The position numbers were made by a program, and so were the translations under genes. The notes under the pieces were generated by a model. It saw only the letters and a program-made list of their open reading frames with translations, was not told the origin of the DNA and made no database searches. DNA of 36,445 nt from Elysia marginata (taxonomy: Eukaryota > Mollusca > Gastropoda > Plakobranchidae), in contig BMAT01004750.1 of assembly GCA_019649035.1 (NCBI GenBank), positions 20,323 to 56,767 on the forward strand. The letters run 5' to 3'. Position 1 is the first letter of the stretch, and the number at the start of each line of letters is the position of its first letter. Below, piece by piece: positions 11,046 to 23,814 of the stretch.

Positions 11046-14000
11046 TTTTGTTCTCTTTTCCTTTCTCCACTCTATGTTCATCTCGTTATCTATTCGTGTT
11101 TTTGTCGATATGTCGCACCATTAGTGTGTCTTTGTCCCTAAAAACTTCTGATCAAATACTGTGTGTTAGAGGAGCGAGTGAACGCCTCACATACCATTAA
11201 TTTTCATTCTTATATTTTACTAGCGAGCATTCACTAACACAGGGGATGTTTTCAACAAAAGTAAACTTAGACTGTTTCTCCAATCCGGCAGTCATCTTGA
11301 CAAAGAAATATATAAACAATATTAAGAGTATTTCAGTAGAACTTTAAGATGAAAGTATTTTTGTTCAGCATTGCATAAGATTTTGCTTATCAATTATTGA
11401 ATCCGGGGAAAATACGCCATAAAAGACCTAGTCAAAATACTTTAAAATTTGTAATAAGACAAAAAGTACAAACTAAAACCCTTGAACACACCTAATGCCA
11501 CACAGTCATAGTTCATCTTTTTAAACCGATTACGTTATGAACTACCATATTCAGAGACATTTCCCTTTATCTTATGACTTTTTAAAATAAACTGATCAGG
11601 AATTAAAGAGAGAAACCGGACAGTGTTTTTGTTTAAATTCGCGAAAAAGCTAGAAATCGTAATCCGCTTTACCGTTACAATAACAGAGACGTTTCCAGGA
11701 TTCGGTCGATATGATTTTAATGTGGCTCTAGAAAGTTCCACCACAAAATCCTATTTGTAGTACGTCAAACAGACAGGAGATTGGGATCATTATGAGGTCG
11801 GAAGAAATCCAGAACGGTTCGATTGAGCCCCGCTGTCAACCCGTTCTTGCGACGCTAATATCGCGTAAGGAGACACAGCTTGCATTGCAAAAGGTCGTGA
11901 TTTCTCTTCTTACAAGCGACGGTATATATTTATCAACCATTCACTTCTAAAGGTCGCGTACTTTTTTCCAGCTTTGGGTCTGTTATTTCAGGTGAAACAA
12001 GCATTTGAAAGTCGAGTTGAAAATAACGATCTTATGTTGGCGTGTGCAGACTGGAGCAGATTGACAAGCCAATTAGAATGCAAGTATGCTATCATTGAAA
12101 TGTAGGATGCATGCTCCTTGCTTTTGCAGGTTCAGGGCAATGGGAAATCAATTTCAGTCAATCTTAAAATGACAAAATCAAATGCATATGATTTCTAACT
12201 CTCGGTATGTTTCTCCTTTTAATCAGCATTAATCCACACTAACCAGCTCGTTTTATTTTCATTAACAAAATATTGTCTGAGAATCGTGATAGGTTAAGTT
12301 TCTGTCATCTTTACAAATAACAAGGGGTTCAAATTTTTGTGAAAAGTGCGTGAAACAGAAACTTCCACAGTTGTCTAAACTGAAGTCAAACTTGAGGTGA
12401 ATAACAAAGATTTTTGTGAGTGTCTTCTTTTATCTTATAAAGTAGCTGATATCTGCCCTTATTGTAACATTGTCAGCAGCGCTGTTGAGGCGCAAATTTT
12501 ACTGCGACTAGAAAAAGAAAAACTTGTTGGTATCTCGATTTACATACCCACTGTTTGCAAAAGTTTTTTTTTTATTTTGGGGATGGGGGGGGGGCAAACT
12601 GCAACAAAGATTATATGGGTATAAATTGACTTAGCTAACATCGTATACCTTTCTGTTTAATTGTAAAATAATGCTTTATAGAAAAAATTGCTTGCCCATA
12701 ATATAAACTGCCTATGTCTGTTCTCCTTAAAAACAATTATTATGTTATTCCATACATTTTATTATGAAAACCTTTGCAGTTGACCTTTATAGGAAGGTTG
12801 AGTATGAGATCAAATTCAATTGATCATGTAATCTCATGCTTTCTGTAAAGCATGTATTTCCGTTGCTTCCTAAACTTCTTTATGGAGCAAATGGCTGTTA
12901 ATGCTCGGTTTTTTTTTCTCTTCGCTGTTTATCGTGATTTGATATTGTAACAATGTTCTTTTACAAGCTTTATGTTTAAAGAGCAAGTTAGTAGCCATCA
13001 CTGCAAGCTGTACATTTTTTTCGAAGATTAGGCTCTTAGTAAGTACTGATTTACACCCAGAATTCTCAATAAATATACCAGTTATAAAAAGTTCGAAAAA
13101 TAAACACAATTATAAGGATGTTGAAATTATGCTAAAACTTCCTTACTTTGATCAGTGTTTAAGAAGTTTTTTTAGAAACATAACATTGCCAGAGAACTAA
13201 AGTAACCCTTTGATTTCATACAGGTCGACAAAAACAAAAAGACTGGATATGAAACAAAAGTCATCTGTTAGATTATTTTGTGTAGTTCTCTGAGTCAAAC
13301 AGAATGAAACGTTTGATGTATGTCAAGTATTGTTTGAAAGCAGAAGATCTTTGGACATATGTAAAAAATGTGCGTATTTCATTTTCAGTTTAAGTAGCGC
13401 AAAATGGTTGAACAATTCTCAAAACGCAAAATGTTAAACAACTCCCAAAACGCCTCTGTTCTTGGTTTTAGCATCTTGCTGTGAATAGCGTTGTGATCAA
13501 TTTTTCTGATTTTCAATGTTGGATATTTTAAAGTTTACGATTCATGATTACCGTAGTCTCTAAAAACTTCTTTTTGTCAGCAATGATGTAAATCCCAGAT
13601 TACGGGGACAGATGGCATTTGTCAAAAATTGCATTTCTATCTCGTTTTCCCATCTTATTCATCAGATACCAACCTGCCTACAGCTGCGTCCAGTATTGAA
13701 GAAAATAAAAACTAGAAATTAAGTTCCTAAGATTATTGAATAGGAAAAGTGCTGAACAGTGAAAATATAGAGGTTCTTTTTTTGTGTTTCCCCCCGAAGA
13801 GCCTTAAAGTATAAATTTAGATACAGGCAAGTATAAATAAAGTTATCCAGTATCTATTAATTACTTTCATAATCTTCTAGGAAGCAGCTCTATTTCTAGC
13901 TAAAGGGCCATGGCTATGTTTATGGATTGGGTGAATTTTAAGCCTCTGTAATTATAAAACATACGGAACTTTCGACACTGACAAGTTGAAGACTCTTAAT

Positions 14001-14966
14001 TTCTTAAGCAAAAGGTAATCTTCATTGCCTCATCTCTTTAAATTTGCTAAATGCTTTACTTTATTTGTAACGAAGGAAATAAATCACTGTACATATCCCC
14101 AGCATAAACAAGCTTCCTTTGAAAGACAACTTGTATACACTCAAAAGAAGGCAGGCCAAGTGGAATGGCTCATTATTTTTTAGACAAAAGTTAACACTTG
14201 TGTAACCTAACCATCGTGGTGGGCTTAGTGGGCACGGAAATATACATCTTAACTGTTTAATTATCAGCATCATACATTCTTGAATTAAAGATTACTCGAG
14301 ATGAAGGTAGATTTGAAGGAAAAGGCAGGCCATTAATGTGTCAATTCTAACAAATAACACTATGTTCCGTTTACAACCACAGAGGCTATGGGATTACCAT
14401 GTAACAAAGTGGTCCTTTGCATTTATCACAAACCACTGACTGTAGTTTCGAAAATGAAAACCTAGAAACTTTTTGAGTGTGTAGGTAGCGAGAATGTGTG
14501 AGTTCTGAACGAATGTCGTAAAGTGCATCAACGCTATGGGAACAGACTTAGGCGATGGTGATCATCGAGTTCAATATACATACAGTATTTAGTTGAACAC
14601 GGATATTGATTAAAAAGACCTACAAAACACTATTACTTTAAAAAAACATTTGAAGTTCCCAAAAGTAATGAAGAAATGTTGTACTCAAGAAAATGAAAAA
14701 AAGGAAGCAAAGACGACATCTGAAGTTCTCGGTGTTGTTAACAAAATCTCGGCAATAGGCAGAGCACAAATTTCATGAGTAAAATACACAAGAAAAAAAA
14801 TATCAAAATGGAATTGGTAAAAACAAGCAAAACCAACAGATACATTTTAAACCAGAGAGAAAATTAATTAACACTCAGATAAAAAACTGAATGAACAACT
14901 AAACCCCTCTGATGTAGAACAGTTTTGGTAGAAGAATAGGATTACCCCAGATTTCTTTTAACACAA
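11046..14966. other. No gene seen
   Basis: AT-rich. Minus-strand frames 11535-11744, 12870-13109 and 14061-14273 and plus frame 12397-12624 show no recognisable domain, and no coherent splice pattern links them. A poly-G patch lies at about 12585-12594 and a short perfect hairpin (CATGCTTT-CTGT-AAAGCATG) at 12835-12854. Confidence 0.5.
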
Positions 14967-14969
14967 TCA

Positions 14970-15321
14970 ATCTGACCTATTACTACCCGGAAATAGATCT
15001 ACCGAATGATGTACGAAAGCCAGTCAACACCGATACACCTAGGCCCACTCCCAAGACAAGATTAGAGAAGGGATTTTGGCCTAGAAAGTATCAAGAAAAG
15101 TGGGGATTTCATAAAATGCTATGAAAAGCTGACCAAGGTTCGAGTCCAAGGATGGAAACTTGGTTGGTGTCTTTTTTTAAATCATCTAAATCTAATCTAA
15201 CTAAGGCTGTTAAAAGTGACCCTAAACAACATCCCAAACAGTACCCCAAAGAAAATCCGCCACAAGGCGGTTTACTGACCCAATAGTCACGTGACAATTT
15301 CCGGGTAGTAATAGGTCAGAT
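14970..15321. mobile_element. MITE-like non-autonomous DNA transposon (352 bp)
   Basis: Perfect 25-bp terminal inverted repeats at 14970-14994 and 15297-15321; the outer end starts ATCTGACCTATTACTACCCG on the left and the exact complement closes the right. Both ends are flanked by TCA (14967-14969 and 15322-15324), a candidate 3-bp target duplication of the kind made by PIF/Harbinger-type elements. The interior has a B-box-like GGTTCGAGTCC (about 15137) and no convincing ORF; the minus-strand open frame 15109-15297 is not recognisable as a transposase. Confidence 0.8.
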
Positions 15322-15639
15322 TCATTAATGATAATGATAGTATGTAACTTCTATACAGCGCACAGTCACTACCCTTTGGATGTGCTCCGCACGCTCTGCT
15401 TACTTCTAAATCGTACCATTACAAACATAAAATTTCATTCACTAAAATTTTAAAAAGTATGAACATATAGAACTTTTGATAGATAATTATGTGTTTCATA
15501 GACCTAAACTAAAAATAAAAAGGTAAAAAAAACGTTATCTATACATAGAAGAAATACTGTATGATAAAAGAAGTGTCATTAGTATATAGATATGGTGTAA
15601 CATAGGCCACACGCATTAACAGTATACAATATGTAATCA

Positions 15640-16986
15640 CTTGTTCCAGTTTTATTTTCGATGTATTCACAGCAGCTGTCTGAGATTATACACCAGTGTG
15701 GTTTCACCAATCATTTCTATGCTGATGACTTTCAGCTGTATAAATCTTTTAAAACCAATAAATTATCCGCTGTTTTATCAGCTTTGAATTCATGCCTTAA
15801 ACACATCTCATCTTGGATGACGTCAAACATGCTGAAATTAAACATAGATAAGACAGATCCTTTTTATCTAGAACCCTAACTTAACTAAGCATATAAGCTT
15901 CCCAACAATTACTATTTCTTATCAAGATATTATCCCTAAAAGTTTTATTAAGAACCTGGGAGTGACGTTACACTCCACGCTCTCACTAGACCAATATATC
16001 TCTAACATTATCAAGTCGCATCATTTTGAATTGAGAAGAATTTCAGCCATAAGGCAATACATATCCAAATAGGCTGCAATCAAATTTGTGTGTTCCTTGG
16101 TACTGGTTCTATCAAGATTAAACTACCTTAATTTTCTAATTGCAGAGCTGCTAGACAAAAAGGTAGCTAAGTTACACCAGTTCAAAATCACGCTGCTAGG
16201 ATAGTTCAAAGAGTTCCTAAAAAGATGTCTATCACACCTGTTCTTTATAAATTGCACTGGCTTCGAATAAAAACTGGAATTGACAATAAAATTGCATCCA
16301 TTGTCTTTCAATGTCAAAACATATTTGAGACACCTTCTATCTTAGCAATACATTGAAAAAGTACATACCTAACAGATCTCTACGCTCTTGCTCAAAGAAC
16401 AAATTAGTAATACCTCGTTTCAAGTTGAAGTCGTTCGGGAAAAAAACATTTGACTGTCAAGGAGCATCAAAATGAAAAGCCCTATCGGAAAATTTGAAAA
16501 GCATTTGTACGCTGTCGCTTTTAAGAAAAGTTTAAAACATAATTGTTTTCCAAAGCATATTGTGATCACACTTAATTTAAAGAATTGTTTATAAAAAGTT
16601 TTATGAGCATTTGTGATATTGTATTCATCAAAGCTGTTTAACAAGTTCTTTACATGAATCAAAGGTTTTTTTTAATCCTCTGTATAGGTACCATTTATCT
16701 TTCTTTTATGTCTACCATTTGGTTTTTTAAATGTTGCTTGCTTTTGGCTACAGGACATAATTTATCTTCCTCTACATCATTTTATTTGTGAATTGCATTT
16801 GTAACCATGGTCATCAATAACATTGCAATAGTTATTTTTTCCGAACTGCCGTCATTGCATGTCTACCTAATCATTAATCTTTTAAGTCAAATATGTTTCA
16901 ATATCAATTATATTGCTATCTATTCGACTTTTTTACCCAATGTAAAGCGCTTTGGGCTTATAAAAAGGGAAAGCTCTATATAACAA
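15640..16986 (+). pseudogene. 5'-truncated, decayed CR1/L2-type non-LTR retrotransposon (reverse transcriptase C-terminal half plus 3' end)
   Basis: Starts abruptly inside the reverse transcriptase with PVLFSMYSQQLSEIIHQ, then the catalytic box YADDFQLY (15718-15741) and SNMLKLNIDKTDPFYLEP. After a stop at 15877-15879 the homology continues with frameshifts and stops: KNLGVTLHSTLSLDQYISNI, a LRRISAIRQYISK stretch, then the C-terminal KSFGKKTFDCQG...KALSENLKS region typical of this group. The 3' end carries TGTAAAGCGCTTTGGGCTTA followed by GGGAAAGCTCTATATAA (16941-16983), the usual CR1/L2-like terminus. Function of an intact copy (known): endonuclease/RT retrotransposition by target-primed reverse transcription. 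This copy has several disabling lesions and is inert. Confidence 0.88.
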
Positions 16987-17389
16987 ACTAGTTGGAGTGT
17001 ACCCGACCTGGTCGAGTAATAGACTGGACTCTGTCATAAGTTGCCTTTCATGGCCTTATGTAACTGCATATTGACTGTGTCAGTCCAATTTTGAAAACAT
17101 CATTGTTTGTCTTCTCTCTATATCATCACTCAATTGACATAATGTCTGAATACGTTCGCCAAAATATCTTCTTTATTATTTTTTCTTTCACTATTACTGT
17201 TTTTGCATTCCCTTAGTGCAATGTTATGTTATATCCCATTTGCTATTCTCATCACTTTCTCTCAATCATTACGGAGCAAAACGTTGGTCTTCGCCTCCTG
17301 AAAATGGAAATACATCTCACGTAGACCCTAAAACGAAACAAACTTCACGCAAAACCTAGGCAAGATCCAGATGAATTGATCGTTGTTGG

Positions 17390-17735
17390 CCCCTTCAAAT
17401 CTAAATCTATATCACCTGTATCTTTGCTCGAGGAAGTCTAGATCTCTAGATATTCATAGATCTACATATAGTCTAGTCGTTGTTTGCCTTTTCAAAGTTA
17501 GATCTAGATCTAGATCTATGCACTCTATAGTCTAGATTGCGTAGCCTAGGCCTATCTTTTCACATATGACTTCAATATCCAGGATAATCTAGATCTAGAG
17601 CTGAGAAGTTACAAAAACTCTTGTGTCCCATCCTTGGTTAGAAAACGACCTCTTTCGGTTTTGAGTCACAGCATGGAAACGGAAATTTGTTTTCAAAGTC
17701 TTAGCAACGGCGGATAGTAGATCTAGGATCTCTTG
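17390..17735. repeat. TAGATC-rich block
   Basis: Many overlapping CTAGATCT, TAGATC and CTAGAT units, including TAGATCTAGATCTAGATCTA at about 17496-17518. Similar blocks lie at 90-330, 1063-1140, 9310-9330, 27690-27830, 28190-28390 and 36365-36400. Confidence 0.7.
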
Positions 17736-17943
17736 CAACGAATTAAAAAAATCTCATTTTCAATGTTTTGTTCTAATAAAATAAACCAAACATGAACCTA
17801 AAAATCAAAAACGTAGTCTTGTACGGTAAATTTTTACGGACATTCCGGTGAAAACCGCATAAAAAATATGCACTCTGTGAAAAGCCTTTCGCCACACAAA
17901 ATTTGCAGTCATGAAGTCTTATCATAAAGATAAGATAAATGAG

Positions 17944-17997
<54 letters not shown>

Positions 17998-18033
17998 ACT
18001 ACTACTACTACTATAATTATTATTATTATTATA
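17944..18033. repeat. (ATT)n-(ACT)n-(ATT)n triplet microsatellite
   Basis: About 18 ATT units to 17997, five ACT units, then more ATT units. It abuts the 3' end of the minus-strand LINE fragment and may have grown from its tail. Confidence 0.95.
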
Positions 18034-18400
18034 TAAAATGTAAACAACATACAATTAAATCAAAAGTTACACTCACAGTATTTGCATAGAGTTACAACAG
18101 CGATATTGCTTGTAGAAAACGTCTGTACATCCAGTTGATGACAGTCTTAAAATTATAAACAAAAGAATATCACCCTCAACCTTGAAAATTCATTTACAAA
18201 CAAGTGGTGTGGACGTTTTTGTTTAAAGCAGTCGAAGCTATCACTATACCGTATCAAATATGGAAGCGCATTCCAAATTTTGGGACGAAGAAAAGGAAAT
18301 AAAAATTTCCCAAACATTTTGCACCTCTTATGAGATGGTGGAAGCGATCTACCAGGTAGTACCTTGTCATTACTTTGGATCAAGTCCATTCACACATTTA
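17944..18400 (-). pseudogene. Minus-strand LINE 3' fragment: RT C-terminus, short 3' UTR and (TAA)n tail
   Basis: On the minus strand 18153-18389 reads FPFLRPKIWNALPYLIRYSD then SFDCFKQKRPHHLF, matching the conserved end of CR1/L2-like ORF2 (PKIWNSLP...S..FK..LK.HLF). About 120 bp of 3' UTR-like sequence follows leftward, ending in a triplet microsatellite (17944-18033) that may be the element's expanded tail. Only the last ~75 codons survive. The assignment rests on this C-terminal motif. Confidence 0.7.
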
Positions 18401-18649
18401 CAGCAAATAGTAGCCATTTCATTTTGTGTTGCCTCTTTTTAATTGGCAATCATTGCATTTTTGTAACTCAGGCATAATATGAGCTCTTTGCTTTAGCATT
18501 CCGCGAGTCAAGCGGCATTATGCTGGACTTTTAGCAACTTAATACGTGACTATCAGGAAGGCTTAACAGGAACCTGTTGCAATAGTCTGACTGTGACGGT
18601 GAAAGTGAGGTTTAAATTTTGGTGACTTCCTTTATGAGATAGTCATGTA

Positions 18650-18940
18650 TTGGGAAAAATTTACTTTGTTGAAAAAATCTTGTCTTGATGAAAATAAGCT
18701 TAAGAATTTTTGACCGTTGTTGAATCTCTCCTGTTTGTCAAAGGTTTGGGACAAAACTGTTGGCAACAACTTTTTAAACGTTTAGAAAGTAACGGTTTAA
18801 AAGAGAATTTTAAGTCTGCATACAGGGTTGGTTATAACATGGAGACAGCTCTTCTTAAAGTGTCAGATGACGCTCTTAACAATCTGGATGCATCACTTGT
18901 CTGCAGCGTTTGATACAATAGATCACGGAATGTTAACAAC
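18650..18940 (+). pseudogene. Decayed CR1/L2-type LINE fragment: N-terminal part of reverse transcriptase
   Basis: Translating across stops and frameshifts gives LKKSCLDENKLKNF, PLLNLSCLSKVWDKTVGNNF, a SNGLKENFKSAYRVGYNMET stretch, ALLKVSDDALNNLDA and finally SAAFDTIDHGML. These are the fingers/palm start of LINE RTs (the LKNFRPVSNLSFLSKVLEK and AFDTIDH boxes). One frame runs 18710-18913 and the next 18828-19037, joined by a frameshift near 18900. Downstream of about 18940 the similarity stops. It is the 5' part of an RT ORF, whereas the nearby copy at 15640-16986 is the 3' part, so they are separate or rearranged insertions. Confidence 0.85.
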
Positions 18941-20194
18941 TGGATTTAAAAAAAAAGCATTTGAGTCCGAAAGAAGAAACAATCTCCAGGTGTTTACAAA
19001 TCTTAGAGATTTTAGATATAGAACGGAACAAGTTTGAAAAGTTTTTACAAAGAATTTTTTTATCTCGATTAACACTGCAATGTCAGTCAGTTCGTAAATT
19101 TAAACTTTTTGCATGATGTTGCTGAGCTTAAAATGGTCCAGAAAGTGTTTAACACTGTGCATGAGGATGTTGACATTATTCAACTAGCGCTAAGGAGAAA
19201 ATAATTTTTTAAATTTTTTTCAAAGGCTGCAGATTTATAGCTACTGTGTACAGGTCAAAATGTTTGATTATTCATGCACGCATGTTTTTTCTCATTTATA
19301 AACGGCGAGATAGTCACATAAAACGCAGCGTTAAAAGAGACAAACATGTGGATGAGTATTCAAAAATATCAAGCAATAAAACGTTCGCTTTCGATAAAAA
19401 ATGTAGGAAATCGGAAACAAAATTTTTACACTAACATTATTAGTTTTATCAAGCAGTTTTGCTGTCAAAGGTGTAGTAATTTGTTAAGTAATTTTGCCAT
19501 CTTGGTATTTAGGAGAAAAAAAACGGCTTGCAACTGTGCATAAAATAAGGAACAGCTAATAGATAAATGCTTTGTAATTAATTTGAAAAAGTATATTTTT
19601 GCATCGTCAAAATAAATTTACTTTAGCTTTTATCGTTCTCTTTAATGTTATATGACTGACTATTACTCCCTGATAAGTGATATAATGGTATAGTTGAACC
19701 TCAACCTACCAAACTTTCTTATTAAAAAGAAAGCCGCTTGAAAGCCCGAGAGAAATCGACAGTTCTAATCTAAAGATCTGGAAGATCAGTGTGACGGTAC
19801 GTAGTTTCTGTAAACAGATAGGACTGATTTTCAAAATGTTTTGAACTTATCATCAAAACCTAAAGTATCAATGGTGCAAATATGTTTCGTTAGATAGAAC
19901 CATATCGCTGTCAGTCAGTATGGCGGAAAACAAGCAATTACTGTCAAATTTATAACTATTAGTTTTAGTGCAAATATCATCGTGCGACTTTATAATATAC
20001 ATGTAGATATTGTAAACATTTTTAAAAACCAGAAACGATTAAATATATTCTAACAAACATTGAAATTATCGTTCTAAAGATTTGACGATTCCGCGCCTTG
20101 TACTCTTACAAGTATTTTTCATTTGACTCTCCTCCACCAGCAATCTTTATTCAGTTCTTACTTCTGTTTTGCTTGTTTAAAAGTTTCTCCATTT
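18941..20194. other. No gene seen
   Basis: AT-rich DNA right of the LINE fragment. The overlapping plus-strand frames at 19246-19543 show no recognisable motif. Confidence 0.5.
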
Positions 20195-20640
20195 TTAGGT
20201 GTTAGATAACTTAGTTTCTCTTTCATCATGGTACATGAAAAGCAGTGCATATCGCGATTTTATTTTAATTTTTGCAATTAATTCAATTACCAGTAGCATT
20301 CGGAAACTAATGCGAAAATCGTTATAACTTAATACGTTTTCGTTGCTTTCAAATTCTACCAAAGTTCCTTCCCCTATATATTTACTTTTTAACGTGGATG
20401 CCTTCGAGATCGGTTCATTTTCGCCAATGGCTGTATGTTGTCCCTGAAGCAAGATGTCAAATCAAACTCTGATGTTTCATCTGTGTCAAACTTTAGACCT
20501 CTAATGTGACTTTTGTGGGGAGCGTCACTGAAGTTACCCGATAGGAGAACATGTGGTGACAGGGAAAAATTTGTCCTGTCCCTCAAGATATCCCTCTCAG
20601 TCCCAAACGCGGGAGCTACAGTTTGTTCACTGTCGTTTCA
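20195..20640 (-). other. Unassigned minus-strand open frames, possibly a decayed or partial coding segment
   Basis: One frame is open from about 20633 down to 20389 (containing FSLSPHVLLSGNFSDAPHKS and SEFDLTSCFRDNIQPLAK); the next frame is open from 20452 to 20195 and overlaps it by 64 bp. Composition is less AT-rich than the surroundings and amino-acid content looks ordinary rather than low-complexity, so a frameshifted coding relic or an exon pair is possible. No domain is recognised and the first frame has no early ATG. Confidence 0.2.
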
Positions 20641-21702
20641 GTAGGCAATTACTCCCTGTTGTTTTGGATGAGCTGTTTGGGAACTATCTCACAGAAACCA
20701 AAGCTTAGAATGAGCAATATCAGGTGTAATGATTTGTAAATTTCTGGGATGATATTCATTTCCCTGATGTCATCGCGGCTATCTGCCCTGTCCTTATCAT
20801 CTCATCAATGCTACCGATGTGATCACCACAGGTTTGGGGGCTGGCGGGGGGGGGGGGGNNCTGCTATTGCATGGCTCACTCTAAAGGTATAATGATGCCA
20901 CATGTGGCAATAGTTAGATTAATTTTTTTACGAGTTTTGCGCGTTTAAAAACCCTTCTCGGCCCAGTCTTTCAAAATGTACAATACTAGTCGCCATCTGT
21001 TTTTGTTCTATCTACATGGGATATCCATGGTTCAGAGGTTGTGCCTTTAATAAGCCTTTTCACACCGTTCACAAGTCTACAAATGTTCGGTCGTTGCAAC
21101 TTTAAGACAGTCTTCACATTACGTTCCGCACGGTCCTTGTAGGTAGTAATTCTGTATTTTTATTATTTTTTACTTATATTTATATATTGCCATAGCCCTC
21201 AGGGGTAAAGATCTCATTTCCTTAAATAAAAATACTTACGTGTATCTTTTTTTTTGTTTTGTGCAATCTTTTTAGATATGGCTATGCAATGGCAGTATGA
21301 TCATGTGATGTATCCATAAAAAAACATGGTGAGAGATATGGTAAGAGTATGAAGACACACGCTTTTTTTTCGAGCAATATGAATTATTCATTGCAAAATA
21401 AAAGCTATAAATGTTTACAGCTTTGTTAGATTTAATTTTCATATTGTCATATTATGCCTATGTATTTTAGTGGTTGCATGTGTATTTACTTGCGATGTAA
21501 ACAGTGATTATATTTTAGTTCATTTTAAAGAACTAGGCCTATATGAAACTGTGACCTAACAAAGCAACATGGTTGTTCGTTGTGTACAGTTTTCAGATGT
21601 TTTTTTTCTATTTTATGAGAAAAAAAAGTTATTTTTATGACGTACTTATTGTGGCACACATGAGTGTTTGATTCAGACATAAAAGAAACGAAGAGAAAAA
21701 AG
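20641..21702. other. No gene seen; G homopolymer with unresolved bases
   Basis: A G-rich run at 20835-20858 ends in NN (20859-20860), so base calling is unreliable there. The rest shows no supported features. Confidence 0.5.
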
Positions 21703-21718
21703 TGATAGATAGATAGAC

Positions 21719-21773
<55 letters not shown>

Positions 21774-21859
21774 CAGATAGACAGATAGACGGATAGATAG
21801 ATAGACGGATAGATAGATAGATAGATAGATACATAGATAGATGGATAGATAGATAGATG

Positions 21860-21913
<54 letters not shown>

Positions 21914-21975
21914 GATAGAGACAGACAGACAGACAGAGGGAGACCGAGATGGATAGAGAGAGAGAGAGAGAGTCA
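21703..21975. repeat. (GATA)n satellite followed by GACA/GA repeats
   Basis: About 220 bp of TAGA/GATA units with periodic GACA, GACG, TGGA and TACA variants, ending in (GACA)n and (GA)n. Confidence 0.95.
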
Positions 21976-23459
21976 GGGAGAAAGGAACAGGTTTATTTAC
22001 CTGGCTTCGGTGCTGTTAATTTACAGATGTTTTTATAATGGAGATGAATGCACACAAACATAGAGGAAGAAGGTAAAAAAAGAACGTGAGATGTCAATTT
22101 TTCTTTGTAAAAGTGGTGAGCCTTTCATGCGATAGTTTTAGAATTAACAATTTTTATGTAAAACTTTACACTTCCTCATAAAAATAAAAAGCAATGTAAA
22201 AGTTGTATCACAAGTTCATCATTATCTCTTGAAATCAGTCTAAAGGTAAATAGGACTTTCCGTTGTTATACTATTACATTCGTCTACCTTTTTTTCTCTT
22301 TAGGGATTGCTTTGTATCTATAATGTGACCACTTAATCTCCTTTGTTTCGTTGTCTTCGAGCCAAAGAAACACTAAATAAAGAAACAATACGCTACAATT
22401 TTTTTGCAGTAAAAAATATAATAAAGGATATTTATCCTTTCTTTGTGCATATTACTTTTTTACCTTAGTAACCAGTATTAATTAGTCTGCTTGAATAAAA
22501 TAAATTCTTTAGTTCTGAAAGAAGTGTTTATGGAGACGAGAAAAGGAAAACGAAAACAAAAAAAACGATGCGTAGGCTTAGCAAGTAAGGATTATAATTT
22601 AATTTATCGCAAGTCTACCATTTAATAATCTAAACAATCTAACTGCCTTTGTCCAATGCCTTTGGGTTTTCAAAAAAAAAGGAGTCAAGTATTTTTTCTT
22701 CAAATGTAAAAGAGAGATTAAATTAAGAACCAATTGGTCGTGACTCTTAAGTCGTCTTCAAAAACAACCTTAGACTTTGCATGAAAGGTTCAAATTTTTA
22801 CCGGACTAATTTTTGGCATAATGGGTCATAAGAATGTGTAATTAATTTAATATGCTTTAAACACATTCACAGGGTTGTAGGATTTATTTTTTTTTTGGAA
22901 AGAAATAATATCCACCTTGCAAGACTTAATTTTTAAAATTTTTTTGTTATTTTTTTTCCTGATGTGAAATAAACCAGTTTAACAAAGAAATTATCGTACG
23001 TTAACGTTAACGTGGTACCCCCTGGGGCTCTCCGGTGCTGTTGTGCAATTAGAGAAGAAAATGCAATTCTGTTGTCAAATGGAAACATGATTACAAAACT
23101 AAAGAGCGTAAAATAAATACAAAATTTAAACAGCTTATATCTGCAACAGACATAAAGAATTTTTTTGAACAATTAAGGTTTCAAAACATAGCGCAAAAAA
23201 TAGCAAACGAATTAATTCACCTCAGGGCATAGTAATTCTTTTCTCCGTAGGTGGTTCTTTTTTAACGTTCATAAAAGAGTTTTTTCTGACTTTGCAAACA
23301 ATGCAGAGCTGTAAAAATTTAGTTTTTTAAGTATCTAACACAATGTAGAAAAAGGCACTACTTATCAATAACCTTAGTTTTTGAAATTACCTTTTTATCG
23401 CTGCTTTTTTCTCTTCAAGCTCCCCCGTCTCCTTCTCAATTCCATTCCTCTTCCCCACA
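21976..23459. other. No gene seen
   Basis: AT-rich. The minus-strand frame 22933-23172 has no recognisable motif. A palindromic GTTAACGTTAAC sits at about 22999-23010. Confidence 0.5.
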
Positions 23460-23781
23460 GCCCTCTTTTTCCACTACAACAACAACCTATACAACAATCA
23501 CGTATTACGACCACTATAACTACTACCTACCACTACCGCTACAACTACTACTAGTACTACTATTACAGAGTTTAAGCAGCAACGCGTGAGTATGACGCGA
23601 ACGTCTGTGGGTCTATTTTTAGAAACTGGTTTCATTATTTTTATAGTTTCCTCAATCTGCTTTCCCGATTTTCACGTACGCGTAGTGCGACACGGTGCGT
23701 GTGCTAAAGGTCTCTATTATTATTATTACTACCACAACTTATTACAACTACTAACTATTGCGAACACTACTACTACTACTG

Positions 23782-23814
<33 letters not shown>

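Noticed and set aside
12397-12624. 75-codon plus-strand open frame with a CPYC motif
   Set aside because: A single short motif in AT-rich DNA, running into a homopolymer region, with no further thioredoxin-like features or splice pattern.
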